From positions 1 through 5,557 of the forward strand of contig WFVP01000282.1 of the NCBI GenBank assembly GCA_015491595.1: a DNA stretch of 5,557 nt. The letters are read 5' to 3'. The position numbers were made by a program, and so were the translations under genes. How positions within the stretch are numbered: position 1 is the stretch's first letter; each line of letters opens with the position of its first letter. A model generated the notes under the pieces. The model did not search any database, was not told where the DNA came from, and saw only the letters and a list, made by a program, of their open reading frames with translations. Below are positions 1-5,079 of the stretch, one piece after another. This DNA is from Anaerolineales bacterium (GTDB taxonomy: Bacteria; Chloroflexota; Anaerolineae; Anaerolineales; DRMV01).

Positions 1-192
1 ATGGGCCTGGGCATCGGCCATCAAATACTCCAGCTTGCGGGTCTTGTTGCCGCCAAAGGCCAGGCCCGTCTGGTCATCCCGTTTGACCCACAGCTCCAGG
101 CCCCCGCGCAGGGCGGCGGTCAGACGGGGGAGAGGCTCCACCGGGGTGGGTAGATGGGCCAGACGAAGGCGGGGCAGGGCGAAAAGCGACAT
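1..192 (-). CDS. PLP-dependent ACC deaminase / D-cysteine desulfhydrase family enzyme, N-terminal fragment (runs off left edge)
   Basis: Only the first 64 codons are in the window. The reading frame is open from the ATG at 192 to base 1. The protein begins [20 protein letters not shown] and continues with a [20 protein letters not shown] stretch at residues 36-55. The NKTRKLEYL signature (residues 49-57) is the family's PLP site, and Lys50 or the Lys four residues later is expected to be the Schiff-base lysine by analogy with ACC deaminase. Known members cleave 1-aminocyclopropane-1-carboxylate or D-cysteine to ammonia plus a 2-oxo acid (and sulfide) in the cytoplasm. D-cysteine desulfhydrase is the commoner activity, and the fragment cannot separate the two. 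The start is supported by GAGGT seven bases upstream. The gene is divergent from the glycosyltransferase to its right. Family assignment is firm; substrate is open. Confidence 0.87.
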   Translation of the reverse strand, partial: MSLFALPRLRLAHLPTPVEPLPRLTAALRGGLELWVKRDDQTGLAFGGNKTRKLEYLMADAQAH

Positions 193-199
193 GACCGGT

Positions 200-204
200 A
201 CCTC
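200..204 (-). promoter_or_regulatory. ribosome binding site of the PLP enzyme
   Basis: On the minus strand GAGGT lies seven bases before the ATG at 192. It fixes that ATG as the start of the PLP enzyme. Confidence 0.6.
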
Positions 205-226
205 ACGCGAAAGTCCAGGTGTTCAA

Positions 227-254
227 ATCTTACTTCAAATTGCCCAGAGCGCAA
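227..254 (-). promoter_or_regulatory. candidate sigma70-type promoter of the PLP enzyme
   Basis: On the minus strand TTGCGC (249-254) and TAAGAT (227-232) are separated by 16 bases, and the start codon lies about 35 bases downstream of the -10. The boxes match the consensus at about three and four of six positions, so this is only plausible. The repeat element at 265-380 begins just upstream of the -35 box, so its insertion may have cut off or replaced upstream regulatory DNA. Confidence 0.3.
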
Positions 255-264
255 CGGCATGTTT

Positions 265-290
265 CTGAGGTCAGGACAGGAGTTGGGACA
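265..290 (-). repeat. left terminal inverted repeat of the 116-bp element
   Basis: Read on the minus strand it has TCCCAAC, three bases, TGTCC and then a TGACCTCAG tail. It pairs with 355-380 at 21 of 26 positions. Confidence 0.75.
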
Positions 291-354
291 GCCCTACACA
301 GAAGGGGGTTTCCTTCGAAAGTACATGCCTGGCCGGGCAGGCACCACCACCTTC

Positions 355-380
355 TTTCCCAACTTCTGTCCGAACCTCAA
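355..380 (+). repeat. right terminal inverted repeat of the 116-bp element
   Basis: It has TCCCAAC, three bases, TGTCC and then GAACCTCAA. It is the inverse of 265-290 and nearly the same as the right end of the second element (2242-2267). Confidence 0.75.
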
Positions 381-420
381 CATGTTTTCTGTTCTGTTCC
401 CCCCGAAGCGCTCCACAACC

Positions 421-436
421 CCGGGGCCTTCCCCGG
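421..436 (+). other. GC-rich stem-loop in the glycosyltransferase leader
   Basis: CCGGGG (421-426), a CCTT loop and CCCCGG (431-436) form a perfect six-pair, all-GC hairpin about 50 bases upstream of the glycosyltransferase start. No T-run follows it, so it is not a standard intrinsic terminator. If the transcript starts upstream it would be a 5'-leader structure. Confidence 0.35.
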
Positions 437-472
437 ACAGTTGGAGTACACTTGAAGTCGTGAAACTTCTTC

Positions 473-478
473 GGTGAG
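473..478 (+). promoter_or_regulatory. weak ribosome binding site that favours the GTG at 486
   Basis: GGTGAG at 473-478 lies seven bases before the GTG at 486. The in-frame GTG at 474 lies inside this motif and has no purine-rich site upstream of it, so 486 is preferred. The match is weak. Confidence 0.35.
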
Positions 479-485
479 ATCGGCC

Positions 486-2030
486 GTGTTGCGTTCCCTG
501 TTCCGGATACGTCTTCCGTCCCGCGCCCCCTGGCTCGGCCCCTTCCTCGTCGCGGTCGGGTTGCGTCTGGCCTTCCTGGACTTCCGTCCCCTCTGGTACG
601 ACGAGGCTTTCGGCGTGCTCCTGGCCCGCCGGGGATGGGAGGGTATCGCCACCGCGACGTGGCGCGCGCTGATTCAGGGCCACCGCGGGGAACATCACAC
701 CCCGCTCTTCTACCTGCTCCAAAGCGCCTGGATAAGGGTCTTCGGAGACAGTGTCGCCTCGGTGCGCCTCATGGCCGTTCTTTTGAGCTTGGCCGCCTGG
801 TGGGCCGCTTGGCAACTGGTCCATCGGTGGCTTCCCCCGCGGGCCGCGAGGCTCGCCGGATGGCTGCTGGCCCTTTCGCCCTTCCAGGTGCACTACGCCC
901 AGGAAGCCCGAATGTACAGCCTGCTGGCCCTCGCCGCCCTCAGCACCCTCTTGTTTTTCGACTGGGCCCTGGAACGGAACCGCCCTCTCCTGTGGTTCGC
1001 CGCGGCATGGAGCGCGACTCTTCTCCTTTACACCCACAACGCCGCCGTGCTCTATCTGGTCCCCTGGTCCCTGGCTGGTGGATGGTGGGCCTGGCGAAAA
1101 GGTCGAGCCAAGCCCTTCCTTGCGGCCGCTTTGTCCGTCGGGCTCCTGTACCTTCCCTGGGCCTGGGTACTCAGGATACAGGTCGGCCACGTCCAACGGG
1201 CCTACTGGATACCCCGCCCTGGACTGAAAGAAGGGGTGAACACCCTGGTGGCCTTTGCCAGCCACGTCCCCATGCTGGGATGGTCCGCGATGGTCGCACT
1301 GTTCATCGCGCTGGTCCTCACCGCCACGGGCCTCCATACCACCTGGCGATATCGAGCTCAGGACGGCGCACGTCTCTCACAACTGGGCCTGGCCTTCCTC
1401 ACCCCCTGGGCCTTCATGTTCCTCGTCTCGCAATGGCTCCCCGTTTACCTGGTGCGCCTTCTCCTTCCCGTAGGCATGCTCTACCTATTCTGGATGGCCT
1501 GGGTCCTGGTCCATCCCCAGGTCCCGAGAGTTGTACGCGGTGGGCTGTTGGCCCTCACCCTTTTCGGTTTCCTGTTAGGATTCCGGGTCCATTGGACGTA
1601 TCAGGGATTTCCCTACGCGCCCTATGAGGCCCTGGGCGCCTGGCTCCAGGCCCATCGCGCGCCGGGAGACCTGGTCCTGCACGCGAACAAGCTGACCTAT
1701 CTCCCCATGGTCTACACCACTCCGGCCCTGCCTCAAGCCTATCTCCCGGACCCCCCCGGAAGCGGAAGCGATACCCTCTCCCCCATGATGCGTCGCGGTT
1801 TGGGCATCCCCGACCCCATAACCCTCGAATCCCTGGCCCAAAGGAGCCTCCACGAAGGAAGCCCGGGCCTTTGGTTCCTCATTTTTCCCCGCGAAATCGA
1901 AGACTACCGGGCCATAGGGAAACCCCATCCCAGTCTGTCCTGGCTCCAAGACCACTTCTGTACACGAAGCCGGCAGACCTGGGGAGATCTCTGGGTCTTC
2001 GAATTCCGCCCCTGCTCCAAAGGCCCTTAG
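486..2030 (+). CDS. GT39-like (ArnT/PMT superfamily) integral membrane glycosyltransferase
   Basis: This is a 514-aa polytopic protein resembling family 39 glycosyltransferases, which move a sugar from a polyprenyl-phosphate donor to an acceptor on the outer face of the cytoplasmic membrane. After the first helix it has WYDEAF, whose Asp39-Glu40 pair sits where this superfamily keeps its catalytic/metal-binding acidic residue in the first periplasmic loop. Other signatures are HHTPLFYLLQ (from about 70), HYAQEARMYSLL (from about 136) and YTHNAA (from about 182). About ten hydrophobic segments run from 16 to 368, followed by a soluble C-terminal domain of about 140 residues, a common layout for this group. 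Donor and acceptor cannot be told from the sequence. An in-frame GTG at 474 would add four residues. The gene stands alone, divergent from the PLP enzyme and convergent with the DMT transporter, and is bracketed by the two repeat elements. Confidence 0.85.
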   Translation: MLRSLFRIRLPSRAPWLGPFLVAVGLRLAFLDFRPLWYDEAFGVLLARRGWEGIATATWRALIQGHRGEHHTPLFYLLQSAWIRVFGDSVASVRLMAVLLSLAAWWAAWQLVHRWLPPRAARLAGWLLALSPFQVHYAQEARMYSLLALAALSTLLFFDWALERNRPLLWFAAAWSATLLLYTHNAAVLYLVPWSLAGGWWAWRKGRAKPFLAAALSVGLLYLPWAWVLRIQVGHVQRAYWIPRPGLKEGVNTLVAFASHVPMLGWSAMVALFIALVLTATGLHTTWRYRAQDGARLSQLGLAFLTPWAFMFLVSQWLPVYLVRLLLPVGMLYLFWMAWVLVHPQVPRVVRGGLLALTLFGFLLGFRVHWTYQGFPYAPYEALGAWLQAHRAPGDLVLHANKLTYLPMVYTTPALPQAYLPDPPGSGSDTLSPMMRRGLGIPDPITLESLAQRSLHEGSPGLWFLIFPREIEDYRAIGKPHPSLSWLQDHFCTRSRQTWGDLWVFEFRPCSKGP

Positions 2031-2051
2031 AGGACGATGCATATCGTCCTC
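2030..2051 (+). terminator. terminator-like stem-loop at the glycosyltransferase stop codon
   Basis: AGGACGAT (2031-2038), a GCAT loop and ATCGTCCT (2043-2050) make a perfect eight-pair stem, or nine pairs counting G2030 with C2051. It begins at the last base of the TAG stop codon. No T-run follows on either strand (CCCCCTC on plus, TAAGGG on minus), so it is not a classical intrinsic terminator. It may act as a 3'-end stabiliser, a rho-assisted end, or a two-way block between the convergent genes. Confidence 0.5.
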
Positions 2052-2069
2052 CCCCTCAACACGCCATCG

Positions 2070-2097
2070 CTGAAATCAGGACATTCGAGTTAGGACA
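2070..2097 (-). repeat. left terminal inverted repeat of the 198-bp element
   Basis: Read on the minus strand it is TGTCCTAAC, five bases, TGTCC, then TGATTTCAG. It is the most diverged of the four termini, with a two-base insertion between the half-motifs. Confidence 0.55.
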
Positions 2098-2241
2098 ACT
2101 CAACGCAGGCAGGGATTTTCCTCGAAGGCATCGGTCTGATTCGGACACGGGACCGTCGGCGAAAAAGAGATAATGCACTTCAGAGCCTGCGCAGGCCTAT
2201 GCGAAACCCTGGGTGTCCTTTCCGAACAGGCGTTCCCCTTC

Positions 2242-2267
2242 CATCCCAACGGTTGTCCGAACCTCAG
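2242..2267 (+). repeat. right terminal inverted repeat of the 198-bp element
   Basis: It has TCCCAAC, three bases, TGTCC and GAACCTCAG, nearly the same as the right end of the 116-bp element. It stops four bases before the transporter's stop codon. Confidence 0.6.
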
Positions 2268-2271
2268 ACCA

Positions 2272-3177
2272 TCACACAGATAGGCCCATGAGCCAGGCCA
2301 CGCCCGCCACGGCCAAAACAGTGCCCGCGATCGCGTGCCAGGTAAAGGTCTCCCGAAAGACGAAACGACTGATGGGGAGCAAGAGGATAGGAGGCAGGGA
2401 GGTCAACGTCGTGGCCAGGCCGATGGGAATGGTTTGATAGGCGAACATCTGCAAAGACATTCCGATTACCGGGCCGGCGAGGGAACCCAACAGCAAGTAC
2501 CCCAGCACCCAAGGAGATTCCCGGAGGCGATGCACCAAATCCACCCAATGGCCTCGAATCAGCGTCCAAAGCCACAAGGGCGCCATCCCCCCAGACATAC
2601 GCACCAAATTCGCTGCCATAGGGTCCATCTCCTGGAACATCAACGCATCCTTCGCCATAAGCGCGCTCACCGCGCTGAGAAAGGCAGCCAGGAAGGCAAA
2701 CATCAACCCTTGAGGGTTCATGGTAAAGGGGCCCTCGGCTCGCTGTCCTTTCCCCACCACCCAGGCGATGCCACCCAACACCAGGACCATGGCCGCGAGC
2801 TGAGAGAGCGAAAGGCGTTCCTCGTACATCACCCAGGCGGCGGCAGTGGTCAACACCGGTACCAGCGTCAGAATAAGCATGGACAACCGGGGGCCAATGC
2901 GCACAAAGGCTTCAAAAAGGAAGACATCGGCCAAGGCCAGACCAATGGCTCCCGACAAAAACAGCGTTCCCCAGGCCTGTGGAGTGAGGACCGGGTATCC
3001 GCTCCCGAATTTGACTCCATGCCAAGCCATCAGCAACAAGGTACTCAGGAGCAGGCGCATCCTCAGGGTATGACGAGAACCGATGGCCCGGCCCGACAAC
3101 GTATAAAAGGTGGGGCCTAAAGAGAACCCCACCGAAGCCAACAACGCCGCCAGTTGTCCCAGCAATGCCGAGGTCAT
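2272..3177 (-). CDS. EamA/DMT-superfamily transporter (10 TM, two EamA repeats)
   Basis: This 301-aa, highly hydrophobic protein has the size and twofold layout of drug/metabolite transporters: a first EamA half at about residues 8-141 and a second at about 155-297, each with five predicted helices. The first half ends with the typical MYEERLSLSQLAAMVLVLGG pattern. The second has SLPPILLLPISRFVFRE followed by a glycine-rich last helix, with the Glu after helix nine usual in the family. Such proteins export amino acids or other metabolites, or import nucleotide-type compounds, across the cytoplasmic membrane. The substrate is unknown. The ATG at 3177 is chosen because GAGGA lies six bases upstream. 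A longer frame to 3264 would add 29 residues that are not membrane-like and have cysteines. The gene's stop codon falls in the putative target duplication of the adjacent repeat element, so its last codons may have been altered by that insertion. Confidence 0.87.
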   Translation of the reverse strand: MTSALLGQLAALLASVGFSLGPTFYTLSGRAIGSRHTLRMRLLLSTLLLMAWHGVKFGSGYPVLTPQAWGTLFLSGAIGLALADVFLFEAFVRIGPRLSMLILTLVPVLTTAAAWVMYEERLSLSQLAAMVLVLGGIAWVVGKGQRAEGPFTMNPQGLMFAFLAAFLSAVSALMAKDALMFQEMDPMAANLVRMSGGMAPLWLWTLIRGHWVDLVHRLRESPWVLGYLLLGSLAGPVIGMSLQMFAYQTIPIGLATTLTSLPPILLLPISRFVFRETFTWHAIAGTVLAVAGVAWLMGLSV

Positions 3178-3180
3178 TGT

Positions 3181-3188
3181 CCTTCCTC
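3181..3188 (-). promoter_or_regulatory. ribosome binding site of the DMT transporter
   Basis: GAGGAAGG on the minus strand lies just before the ATG at 3177, with GAGGA six bases away. It decides against the upstream in-frame start at 3264. Confidence 0.7.
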
Positions 3189-3199
3189 GTGATGGGCAT

Positions 3200-3227
3200 G
3201 TTAGATTGACGCGACCGGCAAAAGCAA
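3200..3227 (-). promoter_or_regulatory. candidate promoter of the DMT transporter
   Basis: On the minus strand TTGCTT (3222-3227) and TCTAAC (3200-3205) have a 16-base spacer. The predicted transcript would start about 16 bases before the ATG, leaving just enough leader for the ribosome site. Both boxes are imperfect. Confidence 0.33.
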
Positions 3228-3244
3228 ACCCACAGGCGCAATCA

Positions 3245-3261
3245 ACGGTCTCCTCGACCGT
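3245..3261 (-). other. small stem-loop between the second small membrane gene and the DMT gene
   Basis: ACGGTC, a five-base loop and GACCGT form a perfect six-pair hairpin in the 132-bp spacer 3178-3309, downstream of the small membrane gene and upstream of the candidate DMT promoter. No T-run follows. It could be a transcript-end structure, but support is thin. Confidence 0.25.
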
Positions 3262-3309
3262 CATGATGAATGAAAACCGCCGGTGAAGGAGAAGGGATTG
3301 TCCCCCCGA

Positions 3310-3528
3310 CTACCAAGGCCCTTGGGGGCCACGACGGTTGAGGTAAAGGGCAATGGTGCCCAGGTAACCCAACAGGGCGCCACTTACCGTCGCGCCGAAG
3401 CTGAGGAAACTCAGCAAAAAGGAAGTCTCCAGAATACGAAGCATCATGAGAAACGGCAGTGCCGCCCCTATGAACAGCAACACGGCCGCTGCGCCCAAAA
3501 TCTGGTAGAGGGAAAAGCGAAACGTCAT
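3310..3528 (-). CDS. 72-aa two-helix membrane protein, paralogue of the one at 3775-3993
   Basis: I do not recognise a named family. The 72-aa product has two hydrophobic helices (about 8-29 and 36-62), a short charged link with Arg31 and Glu34, and a basic, proline-containing tail. It aligns without gaps to the small protein at 3775-3993 at about 25 of 55 positions, sharing FRF near the start, a GA.LP.LM.LRI block around residues 21-32, and F.L.FLS...T..G.L..Y.G in helix two. That conservation between two copies is the main evidence that both are real genes. The ATG at 3528 has GAAGGGG about eight bases upstream, and an extended -10 promoter is nearby. It follows the peptide-transporter ATPase genes on the same strand, separated from its paralogue by 246 bp. 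Function is unknown; an accessory or assembly role for the transporter is a guess from location only. Confidence 0.72.
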   Translation of the reverse strand: MTFRFSLYQILGAAAVLLFIGAALPFLMMLRILETSFLLSFLSFGATVSGALLGYLGTIALYLNRRGPQGPW

Positions 3529-3558
3529 GGCTCCATCCCCTTCTTCCGGGATAACCCC

Positions 3559-3586
3559 ATCATACCAAAGGGCAAACGCTTTGGAA
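3559..3586 (-). promoter_or_regulatory. candidate extended -10 promoter of the second small membrane gene
   Basis: On the minus strand TATGAT (3559-3564) matches the -10 consensus at five of six positions and is preceded by TGG, giving the extended TGn motif. A weak -35, TTCCAA (3581-3586), is 16 bases upstream. Transcription would start about 24 bases before the ATG at 3528. It is the best promoter-like sequence in the 246-bp spacer. Confidence 0.45.
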
Positions 3587-3774
3587 GGACGACCCGGGGC
3601 ACGGTCGGGCTATGAGGCTTATCCCCACCCATCCCTTCCTTCCCTGAATACCTGACCGGACACAAACCACAAAGAAGCGCCCACAAAGGGGCCTGGACAA
3701 TTCCATCATTGGGTTCATCCCCGCACACCTTTCCCCCGGCGCGACGACCCCGGTCGGGACACCCTGCTTTGCTT

Positions 3775-3993
3775 TCATTCAATCAAGTCGAAGGGGGTGT
3801 GGTAGACGTACCCGATGTAAAAGAGCATGCCGCCCAGCAGCGTGGAAACGTAACTCAAAAAGGCGAGGAAGAAGGTGACCTTGATGATGCGCAGGACCAT
3901 TAAAGCAGGCAGCACTGCCCCTTGAAGGAGCAGCACTGTCCCAACGATTTGCAAGTGCCAAATTTGAAAGCGAAATCTCTTTCGAGTCACCAT
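3775..3993 (-). CDS. 72-aa two-helix membrane protein, next to the OppF-type ATPase gene
   Basis: This 72-aa protein starts with a basic stretch (MVTRKRFRF), has hydrophobic helices at about 13-35 and 39-64, and a short acidic end. It is clearly homologous, without gaps, to the product of 3310-3528. The residues shared include Pro29, Arg35 and a phenylalanine-rich start to helix two. I know of no family assignment. The start codon lies 17 bp after the OppF-type gene's stop codon and has almost no Shine-Dalgarno match, which suggests cotranscription and translation coupled to the ATPase gene. The basic N-terminus and the positive-inside rule suggest the N-terminus is cytoplasmic, which with two helices puts the C-terminus there too. 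It could be a small accessory subunit of the ABC importer or an unrelated passenger. Confidence 0.75.
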   Translation of the reverse strand: MVTRKRFRFQIWHLQIVGTVLLLQGAVLPALMVLRIIKVTFFLAFLSYVSTLLGGMLFYIGYVYHTPFDLIE

Positions 3994-4010
3994 CCTGTGT
4001 TCGATGGAGA

Positions 4011-5069
4011 TTACGATGAAGCCATGGCCCGTTCGAGGTGTTCGCGATAGCGCTCATCATAGAGCCAGCAAGCCACCAAATGGTCTGTCCCGACTTCGAA
4101 TTCTGGGGGAACATCCTGGTCACACGTCCCTTGAATCGCGAAGGGGCAACGGGGGTGGAAACGGCACCCCAAGGGAGGCCTCACCAGGCTGGGGGGCTCA
4201 CCAGGGGGCACTTCTCGCAACTTATGCGCGTTGGCCGCGTCGGGTTCCGGAATCGCCTCCAGAAGCGCCTGGGTATAGGGATGCTTGGGATTGTTCAGGA
4301 TGTCCCGTACCGGGGCCTTTTCCACCAATTTCCCCGCGTACATCACGAAGATACGCTCGGAGAAGTAACGCACCGTGGACAGGTCATGCGTAATGTAGAT
4401 GACGGCCAGGTTGTGTTCTTCCTGAATCTGGCGCAGCAACTTGAGGATTTCCACCCGCACCGAGGCATCCAACATGGAGACCGGCTCGTCCGCCACCAGG
4501 AGTTTGGGGTCTCGAATGATGGCCCGCGCGATGACCACTCGCTGTTGCTGCCCGCCGCTGAGCATGTGGGGGAACTTGTTCAAAAAGTCCTCCGGCGGGC
4601 TCATCTTCACCTCTTCCAGCACCTGGATCACCCGTTCCAGGCGGGCCTTACGGTCTTTCACGCCGGCCAGGATGAGGGGTTCCTCCAGAATCCGCTGCAC
4701 CGACATGAAGGGCGGCAGCGCGCCGTAAGGGTCCTGCTGTACGTACCCCACCTGCATGCGGTACCAGCGCAAGCCAGCCCGCCCCTTGGCAAAGATGTCT
4801 TGTCCCTGGAAGAGAATCTTGCCCTCCCGGGGCCGCACCAGACCCAGGATGGCCCGCATGAGGCTGGACTTCCCGCATCCGCTTTCGCCCACAATGGCGA
4901 TGGCCTCGCCCTGGTGCAGGTCGAAGCTCACATCGTCCACGGCCCGCACGTAGCCCGCCAGGCCAAAGCCCCACTTGCGCAATTCGTACCAGACGCGCAG
5001 ATTCTGGACCGAGAGCAAGGGCGCCTCGGACGTGGTTGTCGTGGTAGGAGCAGGTGCCGTGAGTGTCAT
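4011..5069 (-). CDS. peptide/nickel ABC importer ATP-binding protein, OppF/DppF type
   Basis: This complete 352-aa cytoplasmic ATPase belongs to the oligopeptide/dipeptide/nickel importer class. It shows Walker A GESGCGKS (61-68), Q-loop QQDP (111-114), signature LSGGQ (170-174), Walker B ending in Asp194-Glu195, a D-loop at SMLDAS and the switch His228. All catalytic residues are present. The AGYVRAVDDVSF stretch before Walker A is typical of the F-type partner. The C-terminal oligopeptide-transporter domain (about 264-335) has four cysteines, Cys302, 308, 316 and 334; in related proteins of known structure this set binds a [4Fe-4S] cluster. A threonine-rich linker (TTTTT) precedes the domain. 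The ATG at 5069 is chosen because GGAGG lies five bases upstream; a longer frame to 5144 overlaps the upstream gene and lacks such a site. It is paired with the D-type ATPase ten bases upstream. The transported solute is unknown. Confidence 0.93.
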   Translation of the reverse strand: MTLTAPAPTTTTTSEAPLLSVQNLRVWYELRKWGFGLAGYVRAVDDVSFDLHQGEAIAIVGESGCGKSSLMRAILGLVRPREGKILFQGQDIFAKGRAGLRWYRMQVGYVQQDPYGALPPFMSVQRILEEPLILAGVKDRKARLERVIQVLEEVKMSPPEDFLNKFPHMLSGGQQQRVVIARAIIRDPKLLVADEPVSMLDASVRVEILKLLRQIQEEHNLAVIYITHDLSTVRYFSERIFVMYAGKLVEKAPVRDILNNPKHPYTQALLEAIPEPDAANAHKLREVPPGEPPSLVRPPLGCRFHPRCPFAIQGTCDQDVPPEFEVGTDHLVACWLYDERYREHLERAMASS

Positions 5070-5074
5070 GTATC

Positions 5075-5079
5075 CCTCC
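5075..5079 (-). promoter_or_regulatory. ribosome binding site of the OppF-type gene
   Basis: GGAGG on the minus strand, five bases from the ATG at 5069, directly follows the upstream gene's TGA stop codon. This arrangement is typical of translational coupling within an operon and decides the start. Confidence 0.8.

Larger units (their letters stand above)
265..380. mobile_element. MITE-like element, short copy (116 bp), with 7-bp target duplication
   Basis: A 116-bp stretch starts with CTGAGGTCAGGACAGG and ends with the imperfect inverse, CTGTCCGAACCTCAA. The outer 26 bases of the two ends match at 21 of 26 positions when one is reverse-complemented. Directly outside both ends is the same heptamer, CATGTTT (258-264 and 381-387), as expected for a target-site duplication. 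The interior encodes no plausible protein and contains a TGCCTG...CAGGCA hairpin (326-343). A related, longer element lies at 2070-2267. Size, inverted ends, duplication and lack of a gene fit a non-autonomous transposable element. I cannot name the parent insertion-sequence family. The element lies in the divergent promoter region between the PLP enzyme and the glycosyltransferase. Confidence 0.75.
2070..2267. mobile_element. MITE-like element, long diverged copy (198 bp)
   Basis: Its ends are homologous to those of the 116-bp element. The left end starts CTGAAATCAGGACA and the right end closes TGTCCGAACCTCAG. Next to the left end the interiors also match: GGGGGTTTCCTTCGAAAG in the short copy against AGGGATTTTCCTCGAAGG here. 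Next to the right end both have CAGGC, 12-14 bases, then TCCCAAC. About 80 extra bases lie between, including the 12-bp palindrome GCCTGC/GCAGGC (2185-2196). The flanking heptamers are GCCATCG (2063-2069) and ACCATCA (2268-2274), identical at five of seven positions, the two differences being G/A transitions. It fills the gap between the convergent glycosyltransferase and transporter genes and encodes no convincing protein. Confidence 0.6.

Noticed and set aside
294..1337. A 347-codon minus-strand frame antisense to the glycosyltransferase.
   Set aside because: It is rich in Gly, Pro, Glu and Arg, as expected for a shadow frame in GC-rich DNA. The plus-strand frame gives a coherent membrane enzyme, and this one also runs through the repeat element.
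258..2274. A composite transposon carrying the glycosyltransferase, with the outermost ends as its termini.
   Set aside because: The outer flanks do not match each other, whereas each element has its own matching flanks.
2335..3120. A 261-codon plus-strand frame antisense to the DMT transporter.
   Set aside because: Its product is Gln/Arg/His-rich and low in hydrophobics, a mirror of the membrane protein on the other strand.
3178..3264. A 29-residue N-terminal extension of the DMT transporter from an upstream in-frame ATG.
   Set aside because: The inner ATG has a strong ribosome site and begins directly at the first helix; the extension is not family-like and contains the candidate promoter.
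3313..3331. CCAAGG/CCTTGG and GGCCC/GGGCC palindromes at the end of the second small membrane gene, considered as a terminator.
   Set aside because: They lie within the last codons and have no T-run after them, and such short palindromes are common at this GC content.
3525..3782. An 85-codon minus-strand frame that bridges the two small membrane genes, overlapping the first by a few bases and the second by ATGA.
   Set aside because: The overlaps look like a coupled operon gene, but the start would be TTG with no ribosome site, the product has no recognisable features, and a candidate promoter and hairpins lie within it.
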